A DNA stretch of 64,000 nucleotides, taken from positions 12,257,493 to 12,321,492 of the forward strand of contig OU612071.1 in NCBI GenBank assembly GCA_914767715.1. Direction: 5' to 3'. The notes under the pieces are model-generated. The model did not search any database. It saw nothing but the letters and a program-made list of their open reading frames with translations, and had not been told where the DNA came from. Positions 44,517 to 56,069 of this stretch are shown here, one piece after another. Both the position numbers and the translations under genes were made by a program. Source of the DNA: Membranipora membranacea (lineage: Eukaryota; Bryozoa; Gymnolaemata; Cheilostomatida; Membraniporidae). The stretch's first letter is position 1, and each line of letters starts with the position of its first letter.

Positions 44517-47500
44517 GTAAGATAATACCACAATCACAGTCTAGAGATCAACAAAAACCCTAGTAGAGGCTTACACCAGAGAGTGCTTGGGGCTTGAACA
44601 ATCTACCTTGAAAGCTCCGAAAGAATTCGAACCTACAACTCTAGCGGCAATGATCGCCTGGCAGTGGACAGCAAGCGCGCTAACCGATTGCGCAATCTCC
44701 CCATCCCCAGAAGGTGAGATGGCGCAGTCGGTTAGGGCGCTTATGGGAGTTAATATTAGGAAGACTTCATTGAAGACATGTTTGGGTAACTTCATGCAAG
44801 CCTGCACTAAGTGTCAGCTAGGCGGTAGCTTAGATTAATAATTGACCACTCTAGGGTAGAATTCTTTTGATCTTACGACTGCTGTATATTATATTACATT
44901 GAATGATATTTATTTCAAATTCAAAGACTAGCTTTGAGGCGGCTCTTTCGTAAGACATCATATTCTCCATATTCTGTTCCATCATGTGAGCGATTTCCAG
45001 CTTTAGAATCTAAATATTGATGGAGTTATGGTCTCTCAAACTTTAAAGGAGATGGCTGTCGATCGGCATTTAGAATCCCTACACTAAAAATAGATTCACA
45101 AACAAAACATAATGGGTGCAAGTGGGTGTCGTACCCAGGTCCTTGGGATCGGCAGGCAACGTCACTACCATCGGACCACGACGTCCGGCTATATGAGGCC
45201 ATTGATAATATAGCGCAGTGGTAGCGGCGTTGCCTGCTTGTCAATAAGACCTTGGTTTGTGACCCACATGCACCTGTATTATTATGATATAAATGAGACA
45301 TAGTGTGAGGATTTTCAATGTCGATCGAGAATATGATGTGATACAAAATAGCAGCCTCAAAGTAAGTCTTTAAGCGATCATCGATGCTAAAATATGCTGA
45401 AAATTGATTGAAGTTTGTAATAATGATGATATATACATGATTATCATTATTAGTACTTGGTACAGTAGAAACAGCGCTGAAATGGAACTCTCAACTTTGT
45501 GAAAATCCAGCTTAAAATTTTATTCAATTGTGTGTTAAGTATATGCATAGTATTTAGAACTTTTTCCAGGTTTAACTTGGTCCAAGTCAAATTTGATTCC
45601 ATCCAATACTAGGCCATCACTGGATTCCACCCATAAAATTCTGCATTTATATCTCAGTTCTTGAATTCAATCATCATTGGGTAGTTTGACAGAGTAGCAT
45701 AGATTGAAAGGAAGCAAATAAGCTGCAATGGTGTAGCAGAAAAAGTTGTACAAGTTCTCTAGAGTCTAGATGGATAATGTTTGATTCAGTGTTCCTGCAT
45801 TTTGAAGGTTTTCAATTGGAATGGGCATTGCCTTTTTATTAAAAAGTACCACTATCACCCGCTGAAAATTATCACTCATTTGGTCTTTCGATATGTTCCC
45901 GAACCCCGAAGGTTATAGCTCCTTCCAATGACTAATCTATTTGTGAGCTAGACTCTATCGATAATATAACGATTTTGGCGGTTTGTAACTGAAATACTCC
46001 CCTTGAATGATTGATTGATTTATTGATTGGTTGATTATTTGATTGATTGATCGATTTTATTTCTATTGCTAACATGATATATGTTGTGAAATACTGGGCC
46101 CATGATATTAAAAATGATTGGTTGGTCCCCATACTTGCCAACTTGTACGCATAAAGCGTTTGTAGACGCTTATTTGACACTAATTGAGTTTTAAACGCAA
46201 AACGCTAGTTGTACTCATTTATGGTTTTCCAAACGCCTGTTCATCTAATTAGGCAATCAAAAACGCATCTTTTATCTTTAGTGTTTACTTGGTTGTCATG
46301 GTTAAATAATAGTCTAAAAATCTGGTATTGGCTGCAGAAAACAATGATGTTGATTTACAGTTGACTTTTTACCTGTCCAAGTTTTGCATGAGCCAAATTG
46401 CAACTTTTCTTCAATGAGACACAACATAACTAGTAAACCATTGTAGAATATGGTGGTTCTGCCAACTTCAACTTTCCTTTAATCAGAGTAACAAAGTTGT
46501 CTACCTCCTTGTTGGGGTGAGATAACTCAGATCTCCTGCCCCAGTGTTTCAAGGGCAAACCAGGGAGGATGGGCAAACAGGGTTTCAAATAGCCTGTCTT
46601 GTCCAGACAGGCTAGGTTACAAACAACTTCTCATTTATTATTAGCAGATTGCACCTTACAATGCAAAGGGAAAAAGACTAATGTTGAGTGATCTGCACTC
46701 CTATGCTACTAGGGACTACTTACTGTGATAATAGCATCTTTCGCGCGTAGCGCGAAAAGTTTTTTGGGGCATTTTCTGGTCATTTGAGGCACCCTGGAGT
46801 TTTGTACTCATTTTTAACCATTTTGCAAATTTTTGTACTCATTTTGGAAAAATTAGGTTGGCAAGTCTGGGTCCCATTCTATTGGGGAGCTTCCTGCAAA
46901 TAGGATTGTGTCTTCTCATACATCCAGTTCATTAGAAGCTTCTCATTTTCAATTGTTGACATTTCTATGTAGCACATCATGTTAACATACATGCTTTGAA
47001 CTATAATAAATATTATGTTATTGTTGTCAAGTTCATGAATGTTAGAATCCCATTACTCAGGTAGTTAGGGGTTCTCAATCGAACAAATTTGCATCGCTTC
47101 CCCCTCCCCCCCCCACTAAAATTAAATGAGGACAATTGCCGGGACAATTAGTCAGCAACCCATTAATAACAGCTCAATATTTACCTAAGGCTGGAAGTTT
47201 GTCAAGTTGGTGAAATGACTATCATTATCATATTTATTGAAGGTGGTACCACCAATGAGCCGCACGGAGGCACTGATGTGAATGCTCGCATTGACACCCT
47301 GTCCCGAGCCCAAAAGGAAAACTATCAGATGCTACAACGGTTCGGTGAGAGCTAGTTAACTCTGCACATATCTCAGTTTAAAATTCATTATTCATCATTA
47401 TTGTGTAGTGTCCGTAATAACAGGGTAGTTTCAACACCAACGAATTGAATCATGTATGGCTCAAGTATGTAATTGCCTTTTTCCATTGAAAAGAGCTAGA

Positions 47501-50500
47501 AGGCAAATGTCTCGTATATCACAGGTTATGCAAAAATTGATTAAAAACACGCCGAAGTCCAGTAGAAAAACAATTAGGAATATTTTTAGGCACTACAGGC
47601 ACAGTCCCATGCTTTATCTTTCTTTACCTTCTTTCTCAGAGGGACAGAAAATTTGGTTAGATACCAAGAGTTGTAGATATTGCAGCCGTATTTTAGCCAC
47701 ACTAGCCCTGTCACGGGCCCACTTATTTTGTTTAAGGCTTGAGGAGCTTAATGTTGGTTAATTAAAAAATCTTATTTTGTTTGTAGAGCGGAGTTTGGCC
47801 GCAATTACAAAGAGGCAAAAGAAGAATGACGATGAAATTCAAAATCTCAGTGAGGGTTTGCTATATCATTCCACTCTCAGGACATCATCAGTTCCTGAAT
47901 TCTATAGCTACAAGTTCAATACTGTAATGTCACGCCAAAAGTCTACATGAATCATTGAATAATGCATCATTAGCAATCAAGCAGCAGTGTTGTAATGTAG
48001 TGTAATGTAGCAGAAAAACTGCTGTTATTGTAGGCTATAGGCCAGGTAACCATTGATAGCCTTGCTCCGCGGTCCAGGTTAAATTACAATCCGAATGAGT
48101 GTCAAAATTTGAATGATCAATTATATTGCTATCACTAACTCAAGTAATTGTTAAAAATGCCCAATTGACTGTGAGCTTATGAAAGGATAGGATGGGCTTT
48201 ATTTGTCATGCGATTATACTCTCATGAAAATGACGCAACAAAAATTATCTCAAAAAGTAAGACAGAACTATTTGCTAGCAATTAGCATATTGGAAAAAGA
48301 AACTTCTCTTCAGCCTCTCAGTCCCACTGCGAAATATATATATTATGTTTTATATGTTATATTTATCTTATATTTTTGAAGAATACCCAACAAAGCAGCC
48401 AGTGGGAGACACGGCCGTTCAAGGACCTCAAGGAATGAATAATCAAATGTCCCAGCAACTCGGTGAGATCTCACAAACTAATAAAGTTCTGCACATATCT
48501 CAGTTCTAGAAACCAATCATGATTGGGTAGTTAAACATAGGTTAGCATAGGTCGATAGGAAGCAGAAAAACTTCAATGGTGTATCAGAAAATATGGTAAA
48601 AGTTTTCTAGAGTCTAGATAAACAACGTTTGATTCAGTGTTCCTGCATTCTGGGGATCTTTCAATTAGAATGAGCATTGCCTTTTTGATATAAAGTATCA
48701 CATCACCCGCTGAAAATTATCACTCACTTGGTCTTTCAATCAGACAAATGCGAACTCTAAAAGTTATAGTTCCTTCCAATGGCTAAGCTATTTGTGAGCT
48801 AGACCCTAGCTATTAGATAGCGACATTCAATTCCATATCCTCACCATTAGCTATCTTTTGCCAAACAATGGGTATGCAAAAAATAACCAGTCCCTAGTAG
48901 CATTCTAAGAAAGCCCAAATCAGCGATACTGAAGGGATTTCATTGCTGTTTGCGATTTTGTAATCAAGTCAATTTCCCAGGCTAAATTATTTTTGCTAGT
49001 AGGGACAGCCAATCAAAACATCATCAGACAAGTCCCTGTGCTAAGTGTTCTTCTTTATGATGTTATGATACTATTTCCGTTCCACAGGAAAGATTTAATT
49101 CAGTGGATAGCAATTTTGGCTGTTTTTAACTGGAATCCCCCCTTGGTCAGTACCATTCTATTGGTGAGCTTCCTAGGATTGTGTACTATCATAGGAGGCA
49201 ACTCGAAATTGAGCAATTTGGATGGATCCAACTTTCACGGGGACAAGAAGTATTAAAGGGAAGGCTTTTTGGTATCATTCTTGAGTTCTCATTCTAATTT
49301 AGAAAACTGCCATAAAGTTTATGTACATCATAATGCCCATGTCACCTCAAAGGTGAGATTTGAAGGCTCTAAAAATAAAGTTTTTGGTACAAAAAAAAAG
49401 AGATTTTTTTCTGCCCTTGTAACACTCTCCTTGTCTTGGCAATCAGTTCCAAGACATGACAAATAAAAAAGGTCAACTGAATGAGAAGTTGCCCTCCCTC
49501 AACCAACTAAGGAAAACTTATTGGTATGGAAAACTTAGTACTCCTGTTCACAGCCATTGATAGGCTTTTATGTTATTCACATCTTCTTTCCTTCAATCTG
49601 ATATCCTGTCAGCATGTCAGTATCGAAAGAAACAAGTCTGCTCAAATCAACACTTTCGGTTACAAATGAAGCGCCCCATATTTTTTCCCCTAAAATATGT
49701 TACATTATAAGAAAGAAAAAAGGTACTATTTTAATAACAGTTCATACAAAATAGTACCTTTTTAGTACCTTCCAATCTTAAGTTCGGCCAACTTTGAGTG
49801 AAAATCAGTTGAAACTGTGCCACTTGCTGTTAATAAACCTTATAGCAGTTTTCTAAATTAGACTGAGAAGGCTAGAATGATACCAAAAACCTGATTCCTT
49901 CACAGTCACTTTAAGGGAATGTATTTTTATTCACCAATACTATAGGGGTTGTCTTGTTTTTGTGATTCATGGTGTAAGTAATAGAGAAGAGAGAGAAATA
50001 TGATCACTATTGAACTTTTTCTGGATTGCAGCAATGTCGCTTGACAGTTTGGGAACCAAGATCACTGAACTCACAACAGTATTTGGGCGCCAAGCAACTG
50101 ACATTGCCAATCTCAGAACAGATTTAAGAGCAGCCAACGCTTCAATGATCGAAGACTTCGCATTGCTAAATGAATCTCTTAATTTAGAGATCTCATTACT
50201 ACACAGCATGTTGGACGGAATGGATAACGCCTCTGATAGCATGTTGCTCCTCAAATCTAAGGTACATCCTATCACACCCTCGATGGAGATGATTGACCTA
50301 CTACATACCAAGGTTGAGAATATGAGCACTGCAATAGTTGAGGTTCAAGACTTCCTCCATAATGCTACAGCACTCATGTCATCAATCAATGAATTGGGTT
50401 CAACGGACAGAAATCTATTGTATACACAACTAAACAACTTAGAAAATCATCTAAATGGTACAAGCCGTGATCAGCAGAATATGCGAGAAAACATCAATTC

Positions 50501-53118
50501 TTTGTACACACAGTTAGATAAACTAGAAAAATCCACACCTACGGCAATGGATGAAAGCTTGCAAAACTTCTCGAATAGCTTCAACCATACACTTGAAAAC
50601 ATTGAATCAAAGATGAACCAACACATTGAGAGGATGGCCTCAATGAATGACACGGCCTCGGCTGAGAGAAACTCCTTGTACATACAGTTCAACAACCTGG
50701 ACAAGTCAACAACAATGGCAATGGCTGAAAACTTGCAAAACGTCTCAACTATCCTGAACCAATCCCTCGAAAAAATTGAATCAAACATGAACCAACACAT
50801 CGAAATGATGGCCTCAATGAACGATTCGGCCTCGGCTGAGAGGAACTCCTTTTATGTACAGTTAGAAAACCTGGATAAGTCCACTACAATGGCAATGTCT
50901 GAAAGCTCCCAACACATCTCGAACATCAACATGACAATTAATGAACTGACAGCAATGATGGAGTTGATGAATGACTCAGCGATGGCTGAGAGGAAAACCT
51001 TGTACACACATTTAGACAACCTGAATGAGTCAACAACCACGGCGATGGATGAAGCCTCTCAAAACATCTCGAAAATTAGCTTGAAAATTAATGAACAGAC
51101 AGCAATGTTAGAGTTGATGAATGATTCGGCCTCCGCTGAGAGAAACTCCTTGTACGTACAGTTAGAGAACCTGAATAATTCAACAACCACGGAGATGGAT
51201 CAGTTGTATACTAAACTAAACACCTTCCTGACACATCTTAACGAGCTCACAACAATAGCAATTGATGAAAACATGGACTTGTCAAGTGCCTCTGCTTTGG
51301 TACAACCCTACTTTTGTAAGTTAATTGAGTCATTCATATGCACTATGATCTCATGTTTCGAATCGGAGGCATCTACTGAGTTGTCCGATTCTGATATGAA
51401 TGAATGCTTTAGATTTTCCAGTTGACTTTTAGGTTATGTATTATGAAATGCAGCCATAGGTCATTCTTGTTGGGACAATTCTGCCAGGAAGAGCGTCCAT
51501 GAGCAAGGGCTCCTGTGTACCAAAATTAGTCATTGGGTCTTTATCAAGTTTTTATTATGCATTGCCGGCCCCAAGTACTCCCAAAGTGTGTCATTGTTTA
51601 CCATATTTTGTCACGATATCAAATCAATCATCCTCTAGCAGTCCATTGGGTCGAAACTATAATGGTAAGGGATGTCGATCATTGTGCTCGAAATTTACTG
51701 AGAACTTTGCGTGTTTTTCTGCTCATGCAATGCAATCAAGACTTTATTGATAATGTCCAATAACCATGACCTATTGCTAAAAGACATTTCATAGAGCCAT
51801 GATTCTTAGCTTAATGCTAAAGTGCATTATGATCTCATCACTGTGGTTGAGCACCTTAATTCTATTCTAGGCACTTTCGCATTCAAGCCTCTATAGTAAT
51901 CCCTCATGTTGATGCTCATTGTTGATGCTGTGTAATTTTTGATATTTCATGCTACTTTACAAAATTAAATCATCAACTTATCACTACTACATAAGGTGCA
52001 TAATGATTATAATGTTGTTTAAAGGTGGTGAATGTACCGATGAGTCAAGCGCATGTACCCTTGGAGAGTTTGACAAACTCACCTGTCAGAGGGGCTTTCT
52101 TAAGTCTCATGCTGGCTATGGGCAAATTCCTTACTCCCCTGGTACAAAGACTACAAAACTGAAGAATCCGGGTTTTAAAGGACTGAAAGTAATACTACAC
52201 AAGTTTGAGGTTGGTGTAGTATTTATATGCATGTAAACTTTTATGGTATATTGATTTTTGAATAGTACATCGTTTGATCAGGAAAATGACTCACAATGCT
52301 GCTCTGTGTATGATAGATAGTTGTTATTCTGGTAGAAACTGATAATTTCATTTTAATTCATACTTTTCTAAGCCCATTTCACCAGATGTGTTCGCCGTTA
52401 ATAGTTAGCCACATATTTGAATTTAAGCTCACTATAATATAATTCCAGATAAATAAGGGACATTCTGATTGATTGATCGATTGTATCACTCACTATAAAA
52501 GAAAATTTCTACAGTTGAGCAATTCACTAATTGTTCCCAATTATTTACACATTCAATATTTTGACTGTTAAAATCGAACCTGTGCTACGCTTCCATATGT
52601 TAGAATATAGGAGAATTTGTAGTGCAGTTCGTAATATGAAGAAAAATAGTCCCTGTCAATGCACCCGTTAATTTGTTTTGCTCTAACCCCAAAATGGAAG
52701 TTTGCTCAAATGGGTAGTAGTGGCGTGATTGCCACCTTGATTTAATTGTGAGAGCTGTCACTGTTTAGTCAAGTGAGAGTTTGAATGTCATATTTATTTA
52801 TTTTACCTGATTTCTTGTTGCATTATTGTGTTATATTGTTACTCTTCTCTTCCTTAGGTAGAGGTGTCAACTTATTGTGACGTTGACGCGCTGAACATTA
52901 AAATATCTATCGCAGAATGGTTCAGGTACTGTGGCACTAACATTAGCGATGTAGTATTTTACTTTAACATATCGGATATAGATGAGATCGAGGTATTCCT
53001 TATTGCTAATGACAATAGCCATTATGACGGCTTTATGATTGAGTTCAATTTTGAAATATTCGCTTTTACAGAGTCAGCTTACACAGCAACCAGAAATTTG
53101 ATGTTTTTGGAGGCATGA
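44309..53118 (+). CDS. Type II membrane coiled-coil/CUB receptor, gene B
   Basis: Seven-exon model: 44309-44516, 47243-47344, 47787-47849, 48382-48462, 50032-51315, 52025-52209, 52858-53118. The coding total of 2184 bases is divisible by three and gives 727 aa. Introns 1-5 are phase 1 and the CUB-internal intron is phase 0, as in gene A. Head with Arg/Lys (residues 1-17), signal anchor (about 18-44), stalk to residue 579, CUB from about 580 to the C terminus. Exon 2 (34 codons, GGTTNEPHGGTDVNARIDTL) has only a broken equivalent in gene A. Exons 3 and 4 match gene A exons 2 and 3. Gene B lacks gene A's duplicated 33-codon exon and has one more stalk repeat. The CUB has both expected cysteine pairs. 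No GPI or second membrane signal. The function suggested by architecture is extracellular binding by a clustered stalked receptor; the ligand is unknown. Confidence 0.82.
44570..44760. repeat. Head-to-head tRNA-like inverted pair 1, gene B intron 1
   Basis: On the minus strand AGATTGCGCAATCGGTTAGC begins a tRNA-like unit that runs to GTAGGTTCGAATTC. On the plus strand GAGATGGCGCAGTCGGTTAG begins another, which is cut short. The two A-box ends face each other across about 14 bases. Absent from gene A at this position, where AAATACCCTTGTAGGGG leads directly to TTCATGCAAGCCTGCAC. Confidence 0.6.
44925..45372. mobile_element. About 450-bp TIR element with paired tRNA-like cores
   Basis: Left end AAAGACTAGCTTTGAGGCGG and right end GCAGCCTCAAAGTAAGTCTT are inverted repeats. 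Inside, 45105-45275 holds a second head-to-head pair: minus-strand GTGGTCCGATGGTAGTGACG and plus-strand AGCGCAGTGGTAGCGGCGTT, each followed outward by a tRNA-like remainder. Gene A lacks the insertion. A lone right end (CAGCCTCAAAGTAAGTCTTC) sits in gene A at about 30397. Confidence 0.6.
45810..46006 (-). mobile_element. MITE, GGGGGTCTTTCAATTAG family, degraded, reverse
   Basis: Begins GAAGGTTTTCAATTGGAATG, contains complements of GTGATAATTTTCAGCGGG, and ends ATTTTGGCGGTTTGTAACTG. The 150 bp before it also match the sequence before the 48650 copy (TATCTCAGTTCT, TCTAGAGTCTAGAT), so a whole intron piece was duplicated within gene B. Confidence 0.65.
47345..47786. other. Gene B intron 2 with an unrecognised open frame
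   Basis: A 101-codon plus-strand frame (47456-47761) is Arg/Lys/Ser/Leu-rich with no recognisable domain. It has no counterpart in gene A. I treat it as intron. Confidence 0.35.
48650..49142 (-). mobile_element. MITE copy interrupted by an insertion of about 280 bp
   Basis: Left part CTGGGGATCTTTCAATTAGA to about 48830 (TATTAGATAGCGA), then unrelated sequence. The family resumes at about 49110 (GATAGCAATTTTGGCTGTTT) and ends at AACTGGAATCCCCCC. GATAGC at both joins may be a target duplication. The insert has no recognised coding content. Confidence 0.6.
49143..50031. other. Gene B intron 4, distal part
   Basis: Nothing functional seen beyond a good acceptor, TTTTTCTGGATTGCAG, at its end. 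A near-perfect fold-back (AAAAAGGTACTATTTT and AAAATAGTACCTTTTT) lies at 49708-49763. Confidence 0.5.
50032..51315 (+). CDS. Gene B stalk exon: repetitive glycosylated coiled coil
   Basis: Exon of 428 codons, phase 1-1. Same about 49-residue repeat as gene A (core MNDSASAERNSLYVQLENL), with one further unit containing NVSTILNQSLEKIESNMNQH. Repeats alternate a leucine/isoleucine heptad segment with a Thr/Ser-Ala-Met segment. Many N-x-S/T sites. Donor CTTTT/GTAAGT at 51316. Reading through it leads to a stop ending at 51425, like gene A. About 93% identical in bases to gene A outside the extra repeat. Confidence 0.87.
52025..52209 (+). CDS. Gene B CUB domain, first exon
   Basis: Phase-1 entry after TTTAAAG. 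Reads GECTDESSACTLGEFDKLTC, then a divergent loop (GYGQIPYSPGTKTTK, against KRYGERSYSNLLRYST in gene A), then KNPGFKGLKVILHKFE. Weak donor GTTGGT in phase 0. The four cysteines match gene A. Confidence 0.77.
52858..53118 (+). CDS. Gene B CUB domain, second exon
   Basis: Starts after CTTCCTTAG. YCDVDALNIKI corresponds to the CUB 'CxYDxLEI' strand, WFRYCGTN to the 'rfCG' turn, and GFMIEFNFEIF to the final strand; TESAYTATRN then leads to a short end. The Ser/Thr/Pro tail of gene A is absent. N-glycosylation sites NIS and NFNIS-like positions are visible (TNISD, FNISD). Confidence 0.77.
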   Translation, partial: VEVSTYCDVDALNIKISIAEWFRYCGTNISDVVFYFNISDIDEIEVFLIANDNSHYDGFMIEFNFEIFAFTESAYTATRNLMFLEA

Positions 53119-53233
53119 TGTATAATATTGATCACCTGACAAAGCATAAACTGTCTGTCCATAATAATAACCGACAGGTTTACTGTATAACTTCAATTTC
53201 CTTCATTTCTTAACACTCCTTTCCCAGAAACCG

Positions 53234-53239
53234 AATAAA
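53234..53239 (+). promoter_or_regulatory. Putative poly(A) signal, gene B
   Basis: AATAAA lies 116 bases past the stop codon, in sequence unrelated to the gene A 3' end. Confidence 0.4.
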
Positions 53240-54055
53240 AACCCAATGCAACACCTTTCTTGTTAATATCTTATGATGTTGGTACAGAGTTGATTCATTT
53301 ATTGAGAAGACAACTGCGACTGGGTCATAAATTTGTTTGGTGTGAGGATGTCTATGGGTTCAGGTCTCAGTTTACAAGATATAGTAGAAATGCTCTCTTT
53401 ATCTCTTCATTGTCTAAATTGTCAAATTGTCCTTTTTAAACACAGTGACTGAGAAGTATAGTATAACCAGCACTTTATCCGCAAAGGTCCGCATGACTTT
53501 GTGAGGGTTCCACAAAATAATCTTAAAGATTGTTTCCAATGACAATAGTATTAGTGTTCACAAAATGGATCTGATGAACTCACGAACAATCTGAAACTCT
53601 GTGATAAACCTAGCTGTGATTAATCTCTGTTATAAATAAACCTAACTGTGATCAGTCTAACTTTGTGATAAACTCTCTCCCTGCGCCTCATGGGGTTCTT
53701 GCGGTGATCTAAGTGATCAATTAATCCATCTAAAGTTAAAAGTGACTGAAAAAGAAAGTCTGACTCATATTGAGGTCTCCCTGTTTTACAACATGTATAT
53801 TATGGTTTAGCAGAAAATCCTCCAATTTTCAGGGATCACTCTCTTCTATCTTGTCGGCAAAGGACATCAACCAGTTTGAACTTGCCCAAGCTGTGCCGTG
53901 CTGCTCTGTTCAACTAGAGTGAGGTTTTTTTGTCTTTAATAATTCAAATAAGGATACAACAGCCTTCTCCAAGTAAGAAATACTCAGTGTTCAGAGGGCT
54001 GCAATGCGAGTTAGTGGTATCACATTGTTATAATATTTGATAATTCAATGACACT
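53240..54055. other. Downstream of gene B, non-coding
   Basis: Aligns with about 31400-32440 of copy A without the SINE. The 72-codon frame seen in copy A (32131-32349) is broken here, so it is not a conserved gene. Confidence 0.5.
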
Positions 54056-56069
54056 TAGGCCACACCAAATTAATGTCTTGATCTAGATGACGAGCAAGAA
54101 GGAATTTTGGGGGAGGGAGGAGGTATATTTTTTTTTTTCGATAGTCCTCAATTTTCAGAGGAGGAATATAAAAATAATATTTTACTTTCCTGGGTCAATT
54201 TACGGATGGAGGAGGGAGGTATAATATTTTATTTCCGAGATTTTGTCGGACGTAACTGCTACATGTTTGAACGACCCAGTTTACGCAGAGCCCAAATCAG
54301 TAGACGAGTGATGGTCAAATGGCTTGAACATCAATATTTAATATCACTTTTATAATGTTATAGGAAATCGTCCTTGGTTGTAGACAGGCTTATATATTTG
54401 ACTGAACATGAACATATGTAGACAGGCTTTTATTGTTGACTGAATATGAACATAATGAACATGGATGAATCAGGAATCTAAATATCAGAAGACAAGGCTG
54501 GGAAGCAGCCAGCCTTGGTATGCGCCATCTCCACGTCATCCCCGCACTCGAGTAGCTTCATGTTAATCTACAAAACAAAAAAAGATATGCGGCCATCAAA
54601 TTTCACTTGCATATTTCTCTTCCTTATCGCTTCCTCTCTACAATAATAGTCATGAATGAGCGGTAAGTTTTGACTATGAGTCTAATTAATAAAAACTGCA
54701 TTTTAAACCTTTGGTTCGGACTCCAACTGACTATGATTGGGGCTACATGAAGCTTGTTTTGTAATGCAAATACTCACCCTATTGAAAACATGGTCTTCCT
54801 CGACAGCATCCCTGATAGTTGTACCACATACATATGTTATCCCTTCCAGCTCACGCTCCATATCCATAGTTCTTTCGAGACTGAATTTATTCCATGAATA
54901 AAGCACCTTCAAGCACATGAAATACAGTTTAAATAAACCAGCTATCTGTAGTCAAGTGAATTGATGGAATAAACATGGTGTAATAATTCACACCCAAATT
55001 AAGGCATACATGATTTTCAAAGGCAACAAGGGAAGACATTTCTGATGATTGTGCCTGGGGAGTCATTACTACCACTGTCTGACTCTTTGCCATAGAGCTC
55101 CTACAAGAAACAAAAGCAATGTAGTCCAATGAGGATATAGTTAAGACATCTGACCAGACTCTGTATTTAGTGAGCGGATAAAAGGCCCCTTTCTTCGAGG
55201 GATAAAGTGTGATAATGTTTGGAGAAAATCTAGAAGACTTTGAATGAAAATGTGAATTCAAAAGGCTGAGCAAATGAGTCATCTGGTGAAATAACTTTCA
55301 CAGCTATTCTCAAGGTTTTACTAGAAGTAATGGCTGCTCTGTCTCCATCACCACCACCAAGCACTTCAACTCCCTCCTCTTCATCATCATTGTGATAGTT
55401 ATCATCATCATCATCAATGTTGTTGATGCATATTTGGAAATTGTTAAGACTACCAGGGGGGGAGGGGGAAGTTCTTTGATCTACTACTGCTGCTTCTTGT
55501 TCAAATCCCTCACTTTCAGTCTCATCACTGCTGCTGTATGGCACTAGTGACTAGTAGTAGTTGGCTCATCCTCATGCATATATATAGTATGTGATGCAAA
55601 TAAATGTACCTCAGGTATGGCTGAAAATCTATTTACCAAGCATTGGTTGCTCCTGCTCAACGTGTGGCTTTTGCAAATTATAGTACTCTGATACTATTTG
55701 CTGGGTTGACCTAGAATTACTTGCCATTTGTGTTTTTCTGAGTTTTGAAGATAGGTCAAAGATGTTACCAAATTTTTGCTTCCACACTACTTTGTACAAA
55801 GCTATAGAGGATATTTTGTTTCGCATGATTTTAGTACTTTTGACAATTTCTTTTTTATAGATAATATAGCAATTTTTTGTGGCGGAAAATTATAAAATAA
55901 AATTTAATTTGCAATTTAATGTACTGGCGGCAGGAGGCATATTATTTTAACTATCCGCCTCAAATATTGTATAATTCTGTTTAGTACTGCTGGCGGATGG
56001 CGGCTTTTGTATGATATGGGAGCAGGTGGGCGGTTCACCTAGATCAAGACATTGATTTGGTGTGGCCTA
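54056..56069 (-). mobile_element. 2.0-kb TIR element with TA flanks and coding-like exons
   Basis: Body 54058-56067 starts GGCCACACCAAATTAATGTC and ends GACATTGATTTGGTGTGGCC. The inverted repeats extend about 30 bases (to CTTGATCTAG). TA flanks both sides. It interrupts fold-back 1, which is intact in copy A at 32392-32461. On the minus strand several coding-like blocks line up (see 54703-55826). On the plus strand an 82-codon frame (54107-54355) is Gly/Phe-rich and not convincing. The superfamily is not identified. Confidence 0.8.
54703..55826 (-). CDS. Possible multi-exon gene inside the 2-kb element
   Basis: Minus-strand blocks: 55826-55637 (basic, ends at donor GTAAAT; contains NIFDLSSKLRKTQMASNSRS), about 55530-55275 (acidic; SSDETESEGFEQEAAV and a run of Asp around NNIDDDDDNYHND, then KTLRIAVKVISPDDSF), about 55100-55015 (ELYGKESDSGSNDSPG or an alternative frame), and about 54905-54780 (WNKFSLERTMDMERELEGIT, ends at donor GTGAGT). 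I could not build one consistent splice model: the acceptor of the second block is poor. No catalytic triad or known domain is recognised. It could be a diverged transposase remnant or a captured host fragment. Confidence 0.3.
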
